64,000 nucleotides of DNA from Toxonevra muliebris (lineage: Eukaryota > Arthropoda > Insecta > Diptera > Pallopteridae), in the NCBI GenBank assembly GCA_963691655.1, contig OY829330.1, positions 15,472,815-15,536,814 on the forward strand. The letters run 5' to 3'. Positions 53,684 to 64,000 of the stretch are shown one piece after another. Positions within the stretch are counted from its first letter, which is position 1, and the number at the start of each line of letters is the position of its first letter. The notes beneath the pieces are model-generated. The model worked only from the letters and a program-made list of their open reading frames with translations, was not told where the DNA came from and did no database searches. The position numbers were made by a program, and so were the translations under genes.

Positions 53684-55600
53684 GTAAGTTTGATGGGATT
53701 TTGCCTTTAGGGACTTTTCTGTAAAATAAGCGACATAAAATTATTTTTTGTATTTTGACAGCCATGATTGAAGGTAATTATTAAAGTATAAATACTTCGA
53801 TTTTAGTCATGTATTTTCTCGCTTTTTCATTTTACAGACAAGTCCCTAAAGCAAACGTGCTGTATGTTTGTACATTATGAAAGTGTATAGTGTTCTTACA
53901 TTCGGAGTTATTACCAGTAATTTTGTGACAAATGTTCCCATAACTCAAACCCACATCTCATATACTTTAATATGTATAATCTCGGCCACTTGCAAGTCAC
54001 GCCGGTTCGTTGGATAGTGTTCACCAATTTACATATATTGCATGTATTTTGCATGATGATCCTCCGGTTAAGCAATTCAGTACCTCTGTCATTATTTGTT
54101 TTATAACTACTTTAAACATACATTTATTTCTATTATATATATTCTTACACTTGGCTCGAAAAAATGTATAGTGTCTCCGTGGGTGATTTAATGGTTGCAA
54201 AAACGCTAGTGAAATACCTTCTTTGTACGGCATTTCAGTTCAAAGACTCAAATTTCTTTGACTCATGGATATTTGTTGTTATTTGTGCAAGCGTTAATTG
54301 GGTTAGGTTTTCGTCTTGTTGTTGTAGCGACTGTGGACAGGTTGTATTTGATAGGGATAGGAAGAAAATGACAAACACAAACATTAGTAGAGTGAACCTA
54401 ATTCCAGTCCGAGGAAATTGGCGGCAGTTACCGACTCGTTCCACAGTGATAGCGTTCCACTCGTTCCACAGTTCATTGCGGAGGTCGTGACGGATCATTT
54501 ATGTATGATTGACCCGGATGATCTACACAGTGACAACTAGCCACCAACTATCATGGCTTCTTTTTCTACAATTTTTTTTGGAGGTTTGTTGACTGCCTTT
54601 TACATAAACTTTGACATTAAGAATCACTTCAGAGAATGCATCGTTGATTCGATTTACTAACTTATTGGTTCGTTTTTGCTAGCGATATTCCAGCTAAAAC
54701 TTCACCATACTAGTTTTCTTCACGAGAAACTTCAACTACTAGACAAGTTTACTAGTTTAGTTTATCCTTAACACAGACTAACCAGAGTCTCCTCCAAACT
54801 AGACAACAACTACATATTTTCCCAGGCGGGTATGATTTTATTTACGAATAGTAAACCAGAAAATGTTGTGTAAAAATCAAAGTGGGGGAAGCGCGGGCTT
54901 GGCACTAAATTGAAAGAGGGGGACGAAAACAGTTGAGAACGGCTGCTTTATACGATTCGAATGAACCGCATAAAATGGAATCCAAATAAAGGCTGCATAT
55001 TCCAACTTAGACCTAATAATAACTTGTAAGTGTAATTTTTGCTAAAATCACTACAGCTGCGCCATATAAAAGCTAACATTAAATAAGCTTTAGGAAGAAC
55101 ATAATTAATGTGATTAACAAATCATAATTAACTTTATCAAATAAAACACCAAGATCAACAATTTCACTAACAGGGGATAAAAAGATGATAGGATGAAGAA
55201 ACAGTATTATTAAATTTAGCATAAGTTACATGAAAACATTTAAGTATGTTCAAACAGAGTCTATTTGCATTGCACCAATTATATCAGTGCCGGTCATATC
55301 ATTTGCAACCAAAATCACTTGCACTTTAAATGACTTCTTAAGCTCAGTAAAATAATTTTTATCAAAAATCTTTTTTATTCAAAACAAAGTGTATTTATTG
55401 TTATTTATTATAAAAAATTAAAAGTACAATATTATGTTGCAAATAAAAAAAGAAAGAACTAATATTACATTAAAGTCTGAATTGAAGAGGTCAAAACATT
55501 TGCAACTAGAAAAAGTTAATGTCAAAATTGAAGAAAAATCGATAAAGTTTTCAAAACTTTGTCACATATTCAGTATTAGCGATTACTGTTGCACATCTAC
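53684..55600. other. Possible IleRS intron 1; no gene recognised
   Basis: Contains splice-like signals (TTTTGACAG at about 53,754 and TTTTACAG at about 53,831), but no frame matching IleRS follows them. Frames at 54,021-54,498 on both strands have no family resemblance. TTGTTGTTGTAGCG near 54,318 is a motif frequent in fly repeats. Confidence 0.4.
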
Positions 55601-55619
55601 GTGGCATTGGCTCTATTAA

Positions 55620-55975
55620 ATGTTTCGCCTGATCGATTTGAGCTCGCTTCCATTGTTTTTGAACATCTTCATACACTGCTCATTTGTGGGTCATTTCGAT
55701 TCGTCAGCCGTTGATATTTCGAAGCATCTATGGGGTAACAGACGCAATCAACAAAAATATGATCCGGGAGTATGTTGGTATCCCCATGACTCCAGTAGAG
55801 CGACATGCTGCCAAACCTAAATGTATACCAACGCGCAGTCCTTCCGAATATGCCATCTGTTCTATTGACTGCAGCTTTGTTGTTATTCGGGACCATACGA
55901 TTACGAAGAAGCATATGTAAATCGCTATGGATATGTCTTTTTATATTTTTAATCTTAATTTAAATATTTTTAGGT
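55620..55975 (+). pseudogene. PIF/Harbinger nuclease relic
   Basis: Short plus-strand pieces in two frames fit the core of a Harbinger DDE nuclease: INKNMIREYVGIPMTPVE, then SEYAICSIDCSFVVIRDH (compare the family 'IG.IDCTHV.I'), then after a frame change EEAYVNRYGY (family 'YVNRKGYHSIN'). Only this fragment is present, with several stops and shifts. The assignment rests on pattern recognition of three short motifs. Confidence 0.45.
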
Positions 55976-56985
55976 GTAACCCTACGTTAAAATTTTTAAA
56001 TTAATAAATAAAACAACTAATAGAATTGTCATTTGCCAACGTTGCCACTTTTTTCACTTTTCTTAGCGATAATTGTAACTAAGAATTTTTAGCGATAATG
56101 GTCGGTTACAGAATCAGTACATCGTTAGTGCAAGCGATAAAATCGCAAATTGAGATAGCGATTGTCGGTCGCTAAGAAAGCTACAGAATCGCACCCCAGG
56201 TTCAAATAAAGTTTAAGCAAAAAAAGGTTTTTCAAACAATAGTTTTGTTTATTTACATACATCAATACATTTAGTTACTTAGCAATTCACATTTGATCAT
56301 TCCGTTGATATTTTTCTCATATTTGATAATTTGCATTTTTATTAAACATTTAATAAAGTTTATATTAAAAGAAATTATCGTTGAGTTTAACAAATAGTAT
56401 ATCTTTTAACGATTTGTTTTTTAAATGATATCTTTACGGACCCAAATCAGTTTTAGTCTAGAAAATGTCCTTTCTACGTTTAACTCCTGAATTTATATGC
56501 TCATTTTGTATTTTTAATGTTATTATTTTAACACGTCTAAAAACATTGTGTGGCAGTAATTGGTAACTGCGTAAGTGGACTGTAAATTGAAATGCAGGTT
56601 GTAGGGTGAGTCTACAAAACTACACCAAGGTATGACGCAAGAAAAGACATTTGATATTCGGTTGATAGTGCGAGACTGAATTTATTGAAATATAGCAAGA
56701 TGAGAGGTCTAAAATATATTTTATATGTTGTACAATGTTGCTTACATGTTATAGAACGGGGATGAATAATAAAAAGATAGTATGATAATACAATGTGTAT
56801 TTGTTCAAAGAAATTAATGTTTTCATAAATTAATTTTTAACAATAAAAAGCCGGAACACATTAGTAAAGTCCAAACAGAGCTCCCATTTTCTTTTTTCAA
56901 TACCTAAATTAGGGATCTAGAACATTTTCACAGTATGTTTTATGTTCCAACAGGTGCTCCAACACATCAAAATTCGAATTCCGTC
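55976..56985. other. Non-coding stretch
   Basis: Repeated TTAGCGATAAT/TAGCGATTG motifs at 56,063-56,180 form short inverted pairs. Nothing else recognised. Confidence 0.4.
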
Positions 56986-56989
56986 CTTA

Positions 56990-57372
56990 TTGCCAGTTTT
57001 AGCCTTTTGGGCTTGGGAAACAATTCACTGGGCTTTCCTCATCAGTAAATGCTAGGCGAGACACTGATGGAAACCCATCCGCTTAAGCTTACTTAATAAT
57101 ATGGCATGATAAACTTTATCCAAAGCTTTAGAAAAATGAGTTAACTTTTTCAAATAATGAAATATAATAATTCGAAAACAATGCTTAATTAGTAACAGTG
57201 GAGAAACCAGAGACAAAACCATGTTGAAGCGGTGAAATTATATTTTTTACTGTGAAATATAATTTCCTTTGACAATAGACAGTATATAAGGATATATTGA
57301 ACAATAGACAAATTGGCTTACAAATAGACGTTAGCACATTTTTTAAGAAAAGAAGATGAAAATCCATCAATA
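56990..57372 (-). pseudogene. LINE reverse transcriptase fragment
   Basis: Minus-strand pieces: FPSSFLKKCANV-like and CKPICLLFNISL, then SPLQHGFVSGFSTVTN, then in another frame FSKALDKVYHAILLSKLKRMGF. It covers the early to middle reverse-transcriptase domain. It shares the phrase 'CKP...IFNISL' with the LINE at 63,095-63,349, so the family is the same, but the overlap in content shows it is a separate copy. Confidence 0.65.
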
Positions 57373-58359
57373 TCTGTTTTATTTATTTAATTATTCATCT
57401 ATCGACACAAGTCTATTAGACAGTTTACAAATAAGAATAATTAATTGAATAAACAAGTCATACATATATAGATACTTATGTCTAAAATCAAGATACTAAA
57501 ATAAAAAGTAAATAGAAGATACAATACGAAAAATAAGAATAATTATAATAGTAAGAAAATATTTAATTTATAAAACCTCCAATATTTTTGTCTTAAGTGT
57601 CTATCTGCTCTCGAGTCAGGTCGATTACATCACAGATAGAATTAATAACAGTATATGACATATTAATACCCATTAAGCAACTCAGCTTGATATTACTCTT
57701 GAGAAACACTTGATTTCTAGCGCTGTTCTCTTTTCTCAAGTGTGGATATTAAATGTTCCTCAAGCGGAAAAACTATGCATTCTCCAGGAAAAAGGAACAT
57801 TGAGATCCAGGACAAACCTCCAGTACATTTCAAATGTGATATCCAACGTGTAACTTAAGTCATGAAACACAAGGTGAACTGTTAGGATTTATAAATTAAT
57901 TTTTAGGTGTGATATTAGAAAACATTTATTTATTTTTTTATAAATGATTTTGGCATCAAAGTTCATTTTATATTTGGGTCAGAGTTTCAATTTCATTCTC
58001 AAAACTACTTCCATTTTCCTATTCATTAATTAAACTAATTATTTCTTCCTCTTCTTCTTCATAATTTATTGGATACTTGGCTGGTGGTGGTAGCACAGCC
58101 AGTGGTAGCACGACCGGTGATAGCGCGGCCGGTGGTGTTGTAGCCGGCGCTGACAGCGCTTGACGAAGTGAGTTAATAAAAAATATCCCTGCATATTCAA
58201 TTGAATTCACTTACTACAATTAATTTATATAATTAAAACAACAAATATTAAATAAGTTCTTGCTATCTTTTTTGCTTGCTAACTCAAGCACTTCGAATAA
58301 TATGCTGCCATATGTTATTGTTCCACAAATGAGCAGTTGAGCGTTGCCAAACTGTTCAT
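57373..58359. other. AT-rich DNA, probably LINE 3' sequence
   Basis: Lies downstream (minus-strand sense) of a LINE C-terminal fragment and ends near an ATTT-rich run (57,375-57,395) that could be a 3' tail. A 63-codon minus-strand frame at 58,019-58,210 is Pro/Ala-rich because of a minisatellite of about 15 bp (58,085-58,160, units like CGGTGGTAGCACGGC) and ends in a run of Glu. I do not recognise it as a gene. Confidence 0.4.
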
Positions 58360-59198
58360 TTAAATCAAGCTATACTTGAGATTTGAGTGCAGAAAAAGTT
58401 GGATATCAAGCAAATTGGAGAAAAATCTCAAAATTATTATATCATTACGACCATAATTTATTCTATGATTAGAAATATATAAAAAATCTCGTTTCCTTAT
58501 GCACCTCATTGGAGCATACAATTTATAAAACGCAAGAAGAGGAGGGCACTCGATATGGGTCATAACTGTATCTCCAGCAAGTAAAATCAGAAAGTACTTT
58601 CTAGGCAGTTCTAAAGTCTTCATGCCAAGAAGCGCACATCTACTTGAGTACGCAGAAGAAAATCGGCAATTAAGTTTACAGATAGCATACCGAGAAAATC
58701 GGCTCTGAATATTTTCTATTCTTCTAATATGGCATGCATAAAAAAGATTCCAAATAACGCATCCATATTCTATGGATGATCTTATGTAACTAATAAAGAC
58801 CATTTTAACTGTAAAAATATTTCAGAATTCTTTAGAATTCCGCATCAAAAACTCTGACAATGCATTTAGTTTTGAAATAACATAATCATAGTTTTTAGAA
58901 AAACTTAACTTCTAATTGAAAAAAAAACCTAGATCTGATTTCGACAGCACTCTAGAAAGATTATTGTCCAAAATAGAGTAGTTATACACAATGGGACTTG
59001 CCAGAGAGAACCTCACATTTATCAAAATTTAAGTGTAGTTTGTTAATAGTACACCAATGGTTTAAATTATACAAATCTTGCAGATAGAGGCAATCAAGAT
59101 GAGTATTAATAGATTTAAACAACTTCACATAATTAGCATACATAAAACAATTAGAGTGCCTCACATACTCCGTAAGGCCATTTATAAACGTTTACGGT
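58360..59198 (-). pseudogene. LINE reverse transcriptase, C-terminal part
   Basis: Minus strand in several frames: INGLTEYVRHSNCFMYANYV, LNHWCTINKLHLNFDKCEV (58,982-59,195), then SYIRSSIEYGCVIWNLFYACHI and the C-terminal tail (58,360-58,803). The catalytic box, normally YADD, is YANY, so both key Asp residues are gone. The left limit of the domain at 59,198 abuts the poly(A) tail of the LOA derivative. Confidence 0.8.
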
Positions 59199-60842
59199 TT
59201 TTTTTTTTTTTTTTTGTTGGAACAGACAAAAGAAGTATTCAAGAATACAGCACTCAGACAAGTTTTACGTCCATTGTATTATATCCTGTGTTCCCTTTTG
59301 CTGTTCTTTAAATCTACCAGATCATGCTCACCAGCGTTAGTCTTTGAATTTTGTTAATTTGTCTAATGACAAATTTACAGCCTTCAAAGACTGGCATTCC
59401 AGCCACCGTCTTAGTTAGCCAGTCGAACGAGTAAGAGTTGGAGCACTGCATTTGCAAGATGCCATGATCCGCCTTCATCCGCTCAAAACTAGGGGCCTCT
59501 TTCGAGGTCCCTATGGCCTCCCAGACTTGGCTGTCGACAAAGTCTATCTGTTGTTGAAACAGTAGACTTTGTCCGCCGTCGCAACGGATCTCAACCGTCA
59601 GCACGCTCGCGGCAACTTGAGCATAGTCACCGCTCGCGGAAGCCAGTTGATTTCCGGGCGCCGTATCCGCTGCACTGCTTGTAGCCGCATTCCTATCTCC
59701 CGTACCAGGTGTTCCGCTGGAGCCTTGGGCAAATTGAGGTCTGCCCTTGGATGCTTTAGACCGCCAACTATCGTTCCCTTCTCCTGCCGCTACCGCAGCT
59801 ACATTCTTAGTGGACGCCGCAGTCACCACGTTAGAACCACTAGTGAATCCAACAAAGCGACCGCCTGAGGCTCTTCGTCCTGTAGAAGTGCCCGATTGTA
59901 TTGAGCTGACTACTGAGGATTCTTGCTTTTCGCCTTGCTAATTTTAGCTGGAGCAGACACCGACGCTTCGCCTGTCAAATTGACCAGATCAGACGGGTCA
60001 TTATCAGATCTGTTCCTCTTGCCAGTTTCAGCAACAGGGGTAGAACATAGCAGAGACGAAACGGCAACTTTCGCAGATGCATCTTCCGCAGTCTTGATTT
60101 GGGTTTCCACAATGGCATCCACCGGAGTTTCTTCCACTGCTTCATCCCGAACCATAGCTTCAGCTCCCGCTTCCTTGCAAGCTTTCGCACGTCTCTGCCT
60201 TATCCTTTTGATCTGTCTTTTGGACAGACCAACCCCTGAACCGGGCACTGCTTCTGTATCCATCGGCTCGATGGTACAGTCCGAGCTCGCGCTGGGATTA
60301 AATATCAGACCAATGGAAGGCATACGCGGTGCCTGGAGAAGAGCCGTCCTGGTTTCCTCCAAAACGGTACCAGGATTTGCATGGGTTCCATGCACCTCCC
60401 GGACCATATTAGATTCCACCTGTCCAGCCCCTAAACCAGGCGCAGCCTCAAAGCCCATCGACATGCTGGTACTTTCCAAGTTTGCACAAGGGTTAACCAT
60501 AATGCCGGCGGACTTCGAAAGCTGCGTCGGAACGCTGCTGCAGTAATGAATCGTCCCAGTCTCCTCGAATCCAGCGTCAGGTTTTGCAGAGGCTTTCTGC
60601 ACCTCCTGAGCGTTTTCCGATTCCTCTGCTCTTGCGTCGTCATCGCAGAGCAACAGGCTCTCCAGCGATTTGCTGATAGAACCAGGCGAGGGCACACCCC
60701 CCGAGAAGGGAATGTCCTCAACCAGTAGCTTGCTACCTCCGGGGCTCTGATTTTCAACCCCGGTCATATTTGTCTCCACCGAGTTTCGAGCCTGCACATC
60801 CATTGCTCGAGCCGCTGGCGAACCAGCGGAGGGATTACCACC
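59199..60842 (-). mobile_element. LOA-type LINE derivative: ORF1 joined to 3' UTR
   Basis: Minus-strand element ending in a 20-base poly(A) tail (T-run 59,199-59,218). The last ~100 bp before the tail (59,219-59,325) match the 3' end of the LOA-type LINE at 30,645-30,750, including GGAACACAGGATATA. Upstream is ORF1 only; ORF2 is absent, so this is an internal deletion joining ORF1 to the 3' untranslated part. It inserted into, or joins, a gypsy protease gene at about 60,842. Confidence 0.75.
59314..60803 (-). pseudogene. LOA-type ORF1 (DUF4780-like)
   Basis: Two frames: 59,910-60,803 (297 codons) and 59,314-59,829 (171 codons). The first is hydrophilic and of low complexity, with a basic cluster (KRQIKRIRQRRAKACKEAG) and two imperfect repeats of a roughly 80-residue pattern (NPCANLESTSMSMGFEAAPG and NPSASSDCTIEPMDTEAVPG). 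The second ends with the domain typical of LOA/Bilbo ORF1 (DHGILQMQCSNSYSFDWLTK, AGMPVFEGCKFVI, INKIQRLTL). ORF1 proteins of LINEs bind element RNA. A stop/shift near 59,830-59,910 separates the parts. The region is much richer in GC than its surroundings. Confidence 0.7.
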
Positions 60843-61688
60843 GTTTTAGCTTTCACCGTGCAGTAGCTGTAAACGTGAATTTCGGTGCCGGAGTAGATCG
60901 ACAGTCGTCGATTCGTCGGATGTAATGCAAGATGCTTGAACCATTTTTTTGCATCCTGCAGATTCATCAATGTCACTGGTGCACCCGTATCTATTTCGAA
61001 AGGGAGAGACATATCGTTAACAATGATGCTCGTTACCCATTTACCTGTTGTAGCGATATTATTGGTCGAGTTATCTCCACCTTTCATGCACACACGTCTC
61101 AGATGTCCAACTATTTTGCAATGGCTGCAAACAGCCGTTTTGAAACTACATTTATTTGCCAAGTGCGTGCCACCACATCGGTAACACTTCTTTGTATTTT
61201 CCGCACCAGTATTGGCCCTGTCGCTGTTCACTTTGGGTTTCTTCCACTGCTTTGTTTTTGTCCGCTGATTAACCAAATTGACAGTTTCAGACTTCAAATG
61301 ATGCATTTCCGCACCACCTCTTTCACATAAATTCATAGAAGTTGCTTTCACATTGCGTAAGCCAAAACCAACTGATTTCTTAGTGCTGTGTCTAAATAAG
61401 TTTAGAACTTGCGATTTATAGACAATTTTCTCAGAGCAACGATGTAATCCACCACTTTTTCTCCTTGATGTTTCCGTAAATTTTCCACTCCTTAGGTTTC
61501 GCTGGCGCTAATATGTCACACAAGGTGTTGTACGTTTCTTGACCCATATAGTGCAACAAATAGCTTAGCTTCTCCTCTGTTACTGTCATTGCAATGTCGA
61601 AGGCCGTCTCTAACCTTTCAATCCAACGTGACCATTTGCATTTAGTGTGATCAAATGGTTCAACTTCAACTTTCGTGACTAAGCTCAT
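60843..61688 (-). pseudogene. Ty3/gypsy gag and protease, truncated
   Basis: Minus strand from ATG at 61,688: MSLVTKVEVEPFDHTKCKW, LSYLLHYMGQETYNTLCDIL, then a frame change and VDYIVALRKL with a stop, TALRNQLVL, then (61,351 on) a basic stretch, two zinc knuckles (CYRCGGTHLANKC and CSHCKIVGHLRRVC) and the aspartic protease with active site FEIDTGAPVTLM. The usual gag part between ALRKL and the knuckles is shortened. The protease is cut off after SYCTVKAKTVV, where the LOA derivative begins. Gag forms the particle and the protease processes it. Confidence 0.85.
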
Positions 61689-61739
61689 TTTGGTGAAATT
61701 ATTATTGTTATTATATGTTTGGGGATGTGCACTGCGTCC

Positions 61740-62645
61740 TAAAGAACTATTGAGCCCCCTTCAAAGATTATAGTATTCTTACAGTCCCTATAATTCTTAA
61801 AGAATTATAGTATTTCTGTAAGTCCTATTACTGCAATAAATTTTAGTATAAGGCCTATTTCCAGTTGTTTCAGCATGCCGTCTGCTATTTGGTAGTCCTA
61901 AAATGTGTATTGAAGTTTCGGTTTCCTCCCCACAAAATCTACACGACTCATTGTTGCATATTCTCAGTTTTGTCAGGTGATAATTCAGCCTGCAATGCCC
62001 TGTCAGATAATACCTGTTATAATTCTCAGATTCTCTTTTGTTAGTTCATACAATCATCAAATCTTTTTAGTTTATGCGTTCCTAAAAGAGTTTTTGATTG
62101 CTCCATCCCTGGTAGATTATCCCAGTATGACGCTCGTAATTGATTCTCTTCTTTCTCTAACAGTATGGTTAGATACCTTTTTCCCATTCCACAAAAGGGT
62201 TTGGGTCCTACAAATGGGGTTTCTGCCCCCTTTTTGGCAAGTTCGTCTGCCTTCTCATTTCCTTCTATTCCTACATGGCCTGGAACCCAAAGTATCCAGA
62301 CCTTGTTCTGCAAGCCAAGCGTATTTAGTTTCTCAAGGCAGTCCCTAACCAGTTTAGACTTAACCTGGTAGGATTCGAGTGCTTTGATAGCCGCTTGGCT
62401 GTCAGTTAGAATCGCAATGTTATGATTACGATAGTTTCGCTTGAGGTTGAAGTAAACACACCTGTCTATGGCGTATATTTCCGCCTGAAAGATACTGGTG
62501 CATTTACCCATGGGCTCGAAGTACTTTATCCTTGGCCCATATACCCCCGCTCCTGCTCCTTCGTCAGTAAGAGACCCGTCTGTATACCAGGTTATCATTT
62601 GTTGGTTTATATTGTAGGTTTCAACCAAACCTTCCTGAAATTATT
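61740..62645 (-). pseudogene. RNase H and 3' end of an I/LOA-type LINE
   Basis: The minus-strand frame 62,041-62,628 encodes a complete RNase H fold: YTDGSLTDEGAGAGVY, QAEIYAIDRCVYF, AILTDSQAAIKALE and VPGHVGIEGNEKADELAK supply the catalytic Asp, Glu, Asp and Asp. Downstream, in broken frames, is RYYLTGHCRLNYHLTKLRIC and CRFCGEETETSIHIL, the zinc tail that follows RNase H in LINEs. The reverse transcriptase is absent. It lies exactly between the gypsy primer site (62,683-62,699) and the gypsy gag start (61,688), which suggests insertion into the gypsy leader. Confidence 0.8.
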
Positions 62646-62682
62646 AAATTTTGGGCAAAAATCTTGAAGAATTTCTTTTGTA

Positions 62683-62699
62683 CTTTATCCTCGTCGCCA
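62683..62699 (-). other. Primer-binding site of the gypsy element
   Basis: The minus strand reads TGGCGACGAGGATAAAG just inside the LTR end. TTGGCGACGAGGAT is a sequence I recall at this place in many insect gypsy elements; the tRNA is not assigned. Confidence 0.5.
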
Positions 62700-62705
62700 A
62701 TTTAT

Positions 62706-62974
62706 TGTGTCTCAGACACAGTAATCTTCTTTTACAGCTAGGATTAAATTGGATTAAATATCTTTGGTGAAGTGAAACACGTCTAGTTGTAATTCAGTTA
62801 TCGGTATATTCTTTATATTCATGTTACATTAGATAAACGATAGATAATTATGGGTTCGAAATATGATATGTTCGATACTACGAAAAGGTAAGTGAATAAC
62901 ACTAAATTGGTGGTTGTGGATCTACCGCTCACAAACCTATGCTGGCAATCGGTAATCCTGTTTTTGATATTACA
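62706..62974 (-). repeat. 5' LTR of the gypsy element
   Basis: A 269-bp block on the minus strand beginning TGTAATATC and ending GAGACACA, just before the primer site. No second LTR was found, since the element is truncated in its protease gene. The limits are inferred from TG...CA and the primer site. Confidence 0.45.
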
Positions 62975-64000
62975 ATAAACCCTATTTTAATTTATTGATT
63001 CAAAAATCTTAGGAATCAATGGCAATTTGGAGATAGCCCGGTAGAAAATTATCCTTTGCTTCGAGACCGATTTAAAAATGGAAGTTATAAAAGACTATTT
63101 CCATACATCTAGGAATTCACCATTGGCTAACGATATGTTAAAGATATGTGTCAGAGGTTTACATAAGCGATATACACACATTTTCAGGTAAAGAGGAGGA
63201 ATGTTATTCGGACCGCAATTCTTATTCGTATCCAAAGCTAAGATAGCATTTTTGACTTCCTCACAAGAAAGTATCATAGGACCTAAATCCGTCAAGGGAA
63301 CGCTTCGATAAAGTTGTTCGTCATGAAGTTCATCACTAGTGTCATTCACAAAATTTGACTGGAAGATAAAGTAGAAACTTCATCTTAGTAAACCATGTCC
63401 TTCGGAAACCCACACTATTTCTTTTCCTAATTATGGAACAACCAAAATGCCTTGGGATTATTCTTAATATCAAATTCTGTGTCACTTAAATATTGCATGT
63501 AAAGAAATTTTTTATAGCTTTCGTATAGTTTTCTCGCAAGTAAATATTCGTTCCAATTTAACTGGTTATACCTGTATTTCTTGTACTTCTTATTCATAAG
63601 ATTTTTCAAATTACAGCTAACGATTATACCATATCGGTTTCCCGCTTCTTCTCGTATTACGTATTGGCACAAGATTAACAAAGGTTTCGTTAATAACTTG
63701 AATAAATGAGACATAACATTCATAAAGATTGTCAGTAGGAATCCAATCAACATTAGATAGAAATAGATTAATAGCAATTTAATCGGCCATCACAAAATCA
63801 AACTCATAAATATTTTCCTCAAATGGCAATACCTTTAAAAGGGGAGAATCTAATTCAACCACAACAGCATTATGATGAATACTAATGCTTAACATAGGGA
63901 ATTTTACCTCAGATAAGATCGCGCTCAAATTGAGATCGACAAATGCAAGATCTAAGATTCTTTACAGCATTTATCTGCTTTAACCCAAGAGACATAAGAG
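62975..64000 (-). pseudogene. Jockey-type LINE ORF2: endonuclease end and start of reverse transcriptase
   Basis: Continues beyond the window at 64,000. Minus strand: LDLAFVDLNLSAI and PMLSISIHHNAVV (endonuclease C-terminus, frame broken by TAA near 63,778), VDWIPTDNLYECY, RRSGKPIWYNR, LARKLYESYKKFLY (linker), MILSCEEVKNAILALDTNKN, CGPNNIPPLYLK, LTHIFNISLANGEFLDVWK, a stop, then FITSIFKSVSKQ and YRAISKLPLIPKIFESIN up to 62,990. The domain then breaks off at the gypsy LTR. The later domain pieces at 58,360-59,198 fit the same LINE type, so one element may have been split, with loss of about 150 residues. Confidence 0.8.

Noticed and set aside
54021..54498. Overlapping open frames on both strands downstream of the IleRS exon
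   Set aside because: Checked as possible second IleRS exon. Neither contains the expected YDGPPFATG sequence nor any other recognisable domain.
59923..60546. 207-codon plus-strand open frame
   Set aside because: It is antisense to the LOA ORF1 in GC-rich DNA; the minus strand carries the recognisable domain and the position before the shared LINE 3' end.

Overview
This window looks like nuclear DNA of a higher (schizophoran) fly. It is AT-rich and intron-containing, with fly-type splice sites and BEL/Pao, Ty3/gypsy, Jockey-like and LOA-like retroelements. It carries a yellow-family gene that most resembles yellow-h of Drosophila. A tephritid or blowfly relative fits, but species cannot be settled from sequence alone. 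Host coding sequence is very sparse: one yellow gene on the minus strand (three coding exons, 501 codons) and one probable first coding exon of cytoplasmic isoleucyl-tRNA synthetase on the plus strand. Almost everything else recognisable is mobile DNA, mostly broken and often nested.

Layout. 1-4.5 kb: a solo BEL-type LTR, a tRNA-like sequence, small inverted-repeat elements and a perfect 26-bp hairpin. 4,530-10,605: a nearly complete BEL/Pao retrotransposon (minus strand) with 5-bp target duplications, near-identical LTRs, a tRNA-Phe-type primer site and a pol frame broken by only two stops. It interrupts an older repeat whose uninterrupted copy lies at 43.3-43.9 kb. 13.4-17.5 kb: an older, decayed BEL element on the plus strand, followed by a gag remnant with a polypurine tract and one LTR. 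18.6-21 kb: small inverted-repeat elements.

21,089-37,484: the yellow gene. Its first intron is 14.8 kb and has filled with mobile DNA: a multi-exon pseudogene of a repetitive arthropod protein family, a Jockey-type LINE, an internally deleted LOA-type LINE, and a 5.16-kb PIF/Harbinger-like element. The last has TAA target duplications, a decayed Myb/SANT gene and further nested repeats.

38-53 kb: a second TAA-flanked inverted-repeat element, several terminal-inverted-repeat and foldback elements, a LINE reverse-transcriptase relic and a mariner transposase fragment. 53.5 kb: the IleRS first coding exon, with no second exon found downstream. 55.6 kb: a Harbinger nuclease relic. 57-64 kb: a mosaic on the minus strand of Jockey-type LINE pieces, an internally deleted LOA derivative, a truncated gypsy element (LTR, primer site, gag, protease) and a LINE RNase H fragment lying between the gypsy primer site and gag.

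The genes do not form a pathway. The window is a gene-poor, repeat-dense chromosomal region in which two host genes survive among several generations of insertions. yellow-h lies on the repeat-rich dot chromosome (Muller F) in Drosophila, which would fit this texture, but that placement is recalled knowledge and not a result from this sequence.
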